From CAZCBJ01 sp964496705 (lineage in GTDB: Bacteria > Chloroflexota > Anaerolineae > Anaerolineales > Anaerolineaceae), in contig CAZCBJ010000171.1 in NCBI GenBank assembly GCA_964496705.1, positions 1-8,664 on the forward strand: a DNA stretch of 8,664 nt. The letters are read 5' to 3'. Shown piece after piece: positions 6,565 through 8,664 of the stretch (positions are counted from its first letter, which is position 1; every line of letters begins with the position of its first letter). The translations under genes were made by a program, and so were the position numbers. Below the pieces are notes generated by a model. That model saw nothing but the letters and a program-made list of their open reading frames with translations, was not told where the DNA came from and did not search any database.

Positions 6565-7316
6565 GCAGCGAGCGGCGGGCAGAAGCGACAGAATTGTTTC
6601 AGGAAAGTATTACCGCTTTCACGCGCCTGACTCGCGGGCTGAATGCCATCCCTGAACGAGTTAGCTGGTACAAAGAACAGATTTCCAGTATGAGACAATC
6701 CATCCTCGACTCGGCAGATGAAAATGTCGCCAGTCATCACCGCCCGCAGGCTGATGTGCCTGCCAATCCCAACCCTGCTTCTCCGGCTGAAGCAGCCGAA
6801 CAACCCATTCCCATTCCCCATTCAGACTGGGATGCGGCGGTCCTGCAACTTTTCATCATCCGCGACGAGATTCCAGCCGGACAACCGCTGGCAATCGGCT
6901 ATGACCGTTATCAGAGTAGCCAGCTAGAAATTGAGCAGGTCATCATCGAAGGGCAGGCCTATCGTATTCGAAATTTGCGCAGCGCCAGCCGAACCATCAG
7001 CCTGAAACCATTTTTTATTGAAAGAAAACCACTGGTTACTTTAAAAGTGAAGGGCGACAGCATGAATCAGGCTGGTATCGATCCGGGCGATTTTGTCCTG
7101 ATCAGCCTGCAGAGGGATGCCAATCCAGGGGATATCGTGGTGGCGCAGATCGCTGGTTTGGATACCGAAGCCACACTCAAACGGTACTGGCGCAGTCAGG
7201 ACGGTCACATCATCCTGAAACCCGAAAGTGATAATCCCGACAACAAGGATATTCCAGTGGATCCCGGAAGCTTTGAAATCCGCGGAATCACCATCGCAGT
7301 GTTCAAACCAATCTGA
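6474..7316 (+). CDS. S24 (LexA-type) peptidase domain protein with helical N-terminus; 5' part lies in another frame
   Basis: From TTG 6474 this reads 280 residues, but the same frame is open back to 6408 and clearly protein-like from 6438, so the true N-terminus is probably the ATG at 6196 with a frameshift between. Residues 1-80 form helices with a TPR-like look (VAKWMQGYALFALSSERRAEATELFQ split over two helices). A Pro/Ala-rich linker (about 90-117) follows. The C-terminal domain, about 122-280, is LexA/UmuD/CI-like. IPAGQPLAI at 133-141 resembles the LexA self-cleavage site (A135-G136). S196 in KGDSM is the expected nucleophile and K236 in EATLKRY the general base. Cleavage site to Ser spans 61 residues, against 35 in E. 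coli LexA, so a segment of roughly 26 residues is inserted. No helix-turn-helix is evident, so repression of DNA is not supported. Self-cleavage or protein-protein signalling beside the SPFH proteins is inferred. It is the last gene of the operon. Confidence 0.8.
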   Translation: MFSEASARYRPSYHHVGVAKWMQGYALFALSSERRAEATELFQESITAFTRLTRGLNAIPERVSWYKEQISSMRQSILDSADENVASHHRPQADVPANPNPASPAEAAEQPIPIPHSDWDAAVLQLFIIRDEIPAGQPLAIGYDRYQSSQLEIEQVIIEGQAYRIRNLRSASRTISLKPFFIERKPLVTLKVKGDSMNQAGIDPGDFVLISLQRDANPGDIVVAQIAGLDTEATLKRYWRSQDGHIILKPESDNPDNKDIPVDPGSFEIRGITIAVFKPI

Positions 7317-7335
7317 CCAGCCACAAACTCTGGTC
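7315..7335. terminator. Weak hairpin between convergent genes
   Basis: GACCAG (7315-7320) and CTGGTC (7330-7335) form a 6-bp stem with a 9-base loop, filling the 19-base gap between the S24 stop and the lipoprotein stop. There is no T-tract on either strand, so it may be a weak bidirectional or factor-assisted end signal, or chance. Confidence 0.3.
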
Positions 7336-8013
7336 TCAGGGCGCGATGGGGCGGACTCTGAACAATTCGCCCAGTTGATCCAAAATCCGCTTATCCACCG
7401 TGCGCGCCGGACAGCTCTGTTTTTCCGCGCTGGCAGATACCTCCTCACTGCTGGTGACCATCACCGCAATGGCCGAGGGCAAACCGTCCTGGGTATCCAC
7501 TGTTAATTTCAATGCAATTTCATGCGCAGGCGGCAGCACCTGTACCAGATATTGTTTATCCGGGTGTTCGCGGTTTTCATCGCTGGCTTGAAGAACAACC
7601 TTAACCCCACTGGCATCCGTGTTGCCCACATTCTGTACAGTGATATAAGCGTTGGTCACCTCACCCATGCTGTGGGAGATATCCAGGCCGGTATCGCAGG
7701 CGACAACGAAAACCACCAGTTTGACCACCGGAATGGGCGTGTCGGAGGGAACAGACGTTTGTGTCAGCGTAACTGTTGGCGACAGAGTGTTTGTCCGTGA
7801 AGGCAAGGGGGTATCCGACCGACTGGGGGTGCTGGTCTGGCTACCACGGGCAGACCTGGCGGTTTGGGTCTTGGCCTGTGCGGTCAGCGTGTACGCTTTA
7901 AGGTTGGTGGCGACGATGGGATCCATATGGGTTGGCACCAAAGGCGTGATCCCGCAGCCAGCCAGGTAAACCAATCCAATCACCGATATAATTACCGTAT
8001 AGATTATTTTCAT
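7336..8013 (-). CDS. Secreted lipoprotein with Thr/Ser/Pro linker and a CARDB/Ig-like domain
   Basis: This is a 225-residue protein. ATG at 8013 is chosen over TTG at 8028 because GAGGA (8026-8022) lies 8 bases before it and would be inside the longer form. Residues 1-20 are a lipoprotein signal ending in the lipobox LAGC (Cys20 would be lipidated). A flexible linker rich in Thr, Ser and Pro (about 45-96) carries loose repeats such as SDTPLPSRTNT and SVPSDTPIP. A beta-rich domain follows at about 98-202, with NAYITVQNVGNTDASGVKVVL as in CARDB/Ig-like adhesion or structural domains. C106 and C201 at its edges could form a disulfide. It is probably anchored outside the cell. The function is unknown. 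It is convergent with the SPFH/S24 operon and divergent from the URO-D gene, so it is probably not part of either unit. Confidence 0.82.
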   Translation of the reverse strand: MKIIYTVIISVIGLVYLAGCGITPLVPTHMDPIVATNLKAYTLTAQAKTQTARSARGSQTSTPSRSDTPLPSRTNTLSPTVTLTQTSVPSDTPIPVVKLVVFVVACDTGLDISHSMGEVTNAYITVQNVGNTDASGVKVVLQASDENREHPDKQYLVQVLPPAHEIALKLTVDTQDGLPSAIAVMVTSSEEVSASAEKQSCPARTVDKRILDQLGELFRVRPIAP

Positions 8014-8036
8014 AAGTGAATTCCTCAACCACTCCC

Positions 8037-8064
8037 ATTATACAACCTGCGCCAATAAGGTTAA
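8037..8064 (-). promoter_or_regulatory. Sigma70-like promoter for the lipoprotein gene
   Basis: On the minus strand, a perfect TATAAT (8042-8037) is preceded after 16 bases by TTAACC (8064-8059), a partial -35 match. The predicted start near 8030 leaves a short leader with GAGGA before ATG 8013. The -35 overlaps the AAGG ribosome site of the divergent URO-D gene. Confidence 0.6.
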
Positions 8065-8068
8065 CACC

Positions 8069-8664
8069 ATGAATTCCCGCACCTTGGTCAAAGATAGCCT
8101 GGAATTCCGATCCCCGCAGCGCATCCCGCGCCAGTTATGGCTGTTACCATGGGCATGGGACCATCATCCCGATCAGGTTGCTGAAATCCGCCAAAGCTTT
8201 CCAGATGACATCATTAACGCGGATGGCTTCTACCAGAAGTATCCTACAACGCAGGGCGCTCCGTATAAGATGGGCGTTTATGTGGACGAATGGGGCTGTA
8301 TTTTTGAGAACATCCAGCCAGGAGTGATCGGTGAGGTGAAACAGCCTTTGCTGGACGACTGGGCGAAACTGGAGCATTTACGCTTTCCCGAAGAATTTCT
8401 GAGTGTGGATATTGAGCAAGTCAACGCATTTTGCCGTCAGACCGACCTTTTTGTGATGGCTGGAACCTGCCCGCGTCCCTTCGAGCGGATGCAGTTCATG
8501 CGCAAATCCGACACCCTGTACCTGGACTTTTACAATCACCCGGACATGCTCCGTGCTTTGCTTGGCAAATTGCATGAATTCTATATAAAAGAACTGGATA
8601 TCTGGACGCGAACCGATGTCGACGCGGTCAGTTTTATGGACGACTGGGGCGCGCAGGATCGCCT
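8069..8664 (+). CDS. URO-D (uroporphyrinogen decarboxylase-like) family protein, partial (C-terminus beyond right edge)
   Basis: The open frame gives 198 residues from ATG 8069 to the edge, with AAGG at 8057-8060, 8 bases upstream. The opening (SLEFRSPQRIPRQLWLLPWA) and the later DAVSFMDDWGAQDRL fit the wider URO-D/methylcobamide methyltransferase (MtaA/CmuA-like) family, a TIM-barrel fold. The MRQAGR substrate-binding motif of true HemE near the N-terminus is absent, so heme synthesis is unlikely. A methyltransferase-type or unknown reaction is more probable. Only about half of a typical ~340-400-residue protein is visible, and the metal or substrate ligands are largely beyond the edge. No clear promoter is seen; TATACA at 8039-8044 is a weak -10 candidate. 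Confidence 0.82.
   Translation, partial: MNSRTLVKDSLEFRSPQRIPRQLWLLPWAWDHHPDQVAEIRQSFPDDIINADGFYQKYPTTQGAPYKMGVYVDEWGCIFENIQPGVIGEVKQPLLDDWAKLEHLRFPEEFLSVDIEQVNAFCRQTDLFVMAGTCPRPFERMQFMRKSDTLYLDFYNHPDMLRALLGKLHEFYIKELDIWTRTDVDAVSFMDDWGAQDR

Noticed and set aside
8014..8028. TTG 8028 as lipoprotein start
   Set aside because: The GAGGA site lies inside that extension, correctly spaced to ATG 8013.
8069..8664. HemE, heme-pathway uroporphyrinogen decarboxylase
   Set aside because: The N-terminal MRQAGR motif typical of HemE is absent.

Overview
This window most likely comes from a Chloroflexota (Anaerolineae-like) chromosome. That is inferred from gene style only: moderate GC, a LysM/M23 surface protein with an N-terminal anchor, a lipoprotein with a Thr/Ser/Pro-rich linker, and a non-HemE URO-D family protein. 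No rRNA, tRNA, CRISPR array or insertion sequence was seen, and no stretch over 300 bases lacks a gene.

Layout. (1) Positions 1-1091, minus strand: a membrane-anchored cell-wall protein with two LysM modules and an M23 peptidase domain, cut by the left edge. (2) Positions 1092-1185: a divergent promoter region. (3) Positions 1186-3045, plus: a 619-residue protein with two membrane segments, two TrkA-N-like Rossmann domains and a C-terminal RyR (ryanodine-receptor repeat) domain. (4) Positions 3112-7316, plus: a tightly overlapping operon of two different two-TM SPFH/band 7 proteins (8-bp overlap), then (ATGA overlap) a gene for a helical N-terminal region fused to a LexA-type S24 peptidase domain. 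That last gene is split by an apparent single-base frameshift near 6438. A strong sigma70-like promoter overlaps the stop codon of the RyR gene. (5) Positions 7336-8013, minus: a lipoprotein convergent with the operon. (6) Positions 8069-8664, plus: a URO-D family protein divergent from the lipoprotein and cut by the right edge.

The most interesting part is 1186-7316. It joins a membrane nucleotide sensor-like protein (Rossmann plus RyR), a pair of paralogous membrane SPFH scaffolds, and a soluble S24 protein. The S24 protein keeps an Ala-Gly cleavage site and a Ser/Lys dyad but shows no DNA-binding domain. A reasonable inference is a membrane-microdomain signalling or stress/defence module: the SPFH pair forms a scaffold, the RyR/TrkA-N protein senses a ligand at the membrane, and the S24 protein is switched by self-cleavage. 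None of this is shown experimentally, and the frameshift may mean the S24 component is broken in this copy or that the base call is wrong.
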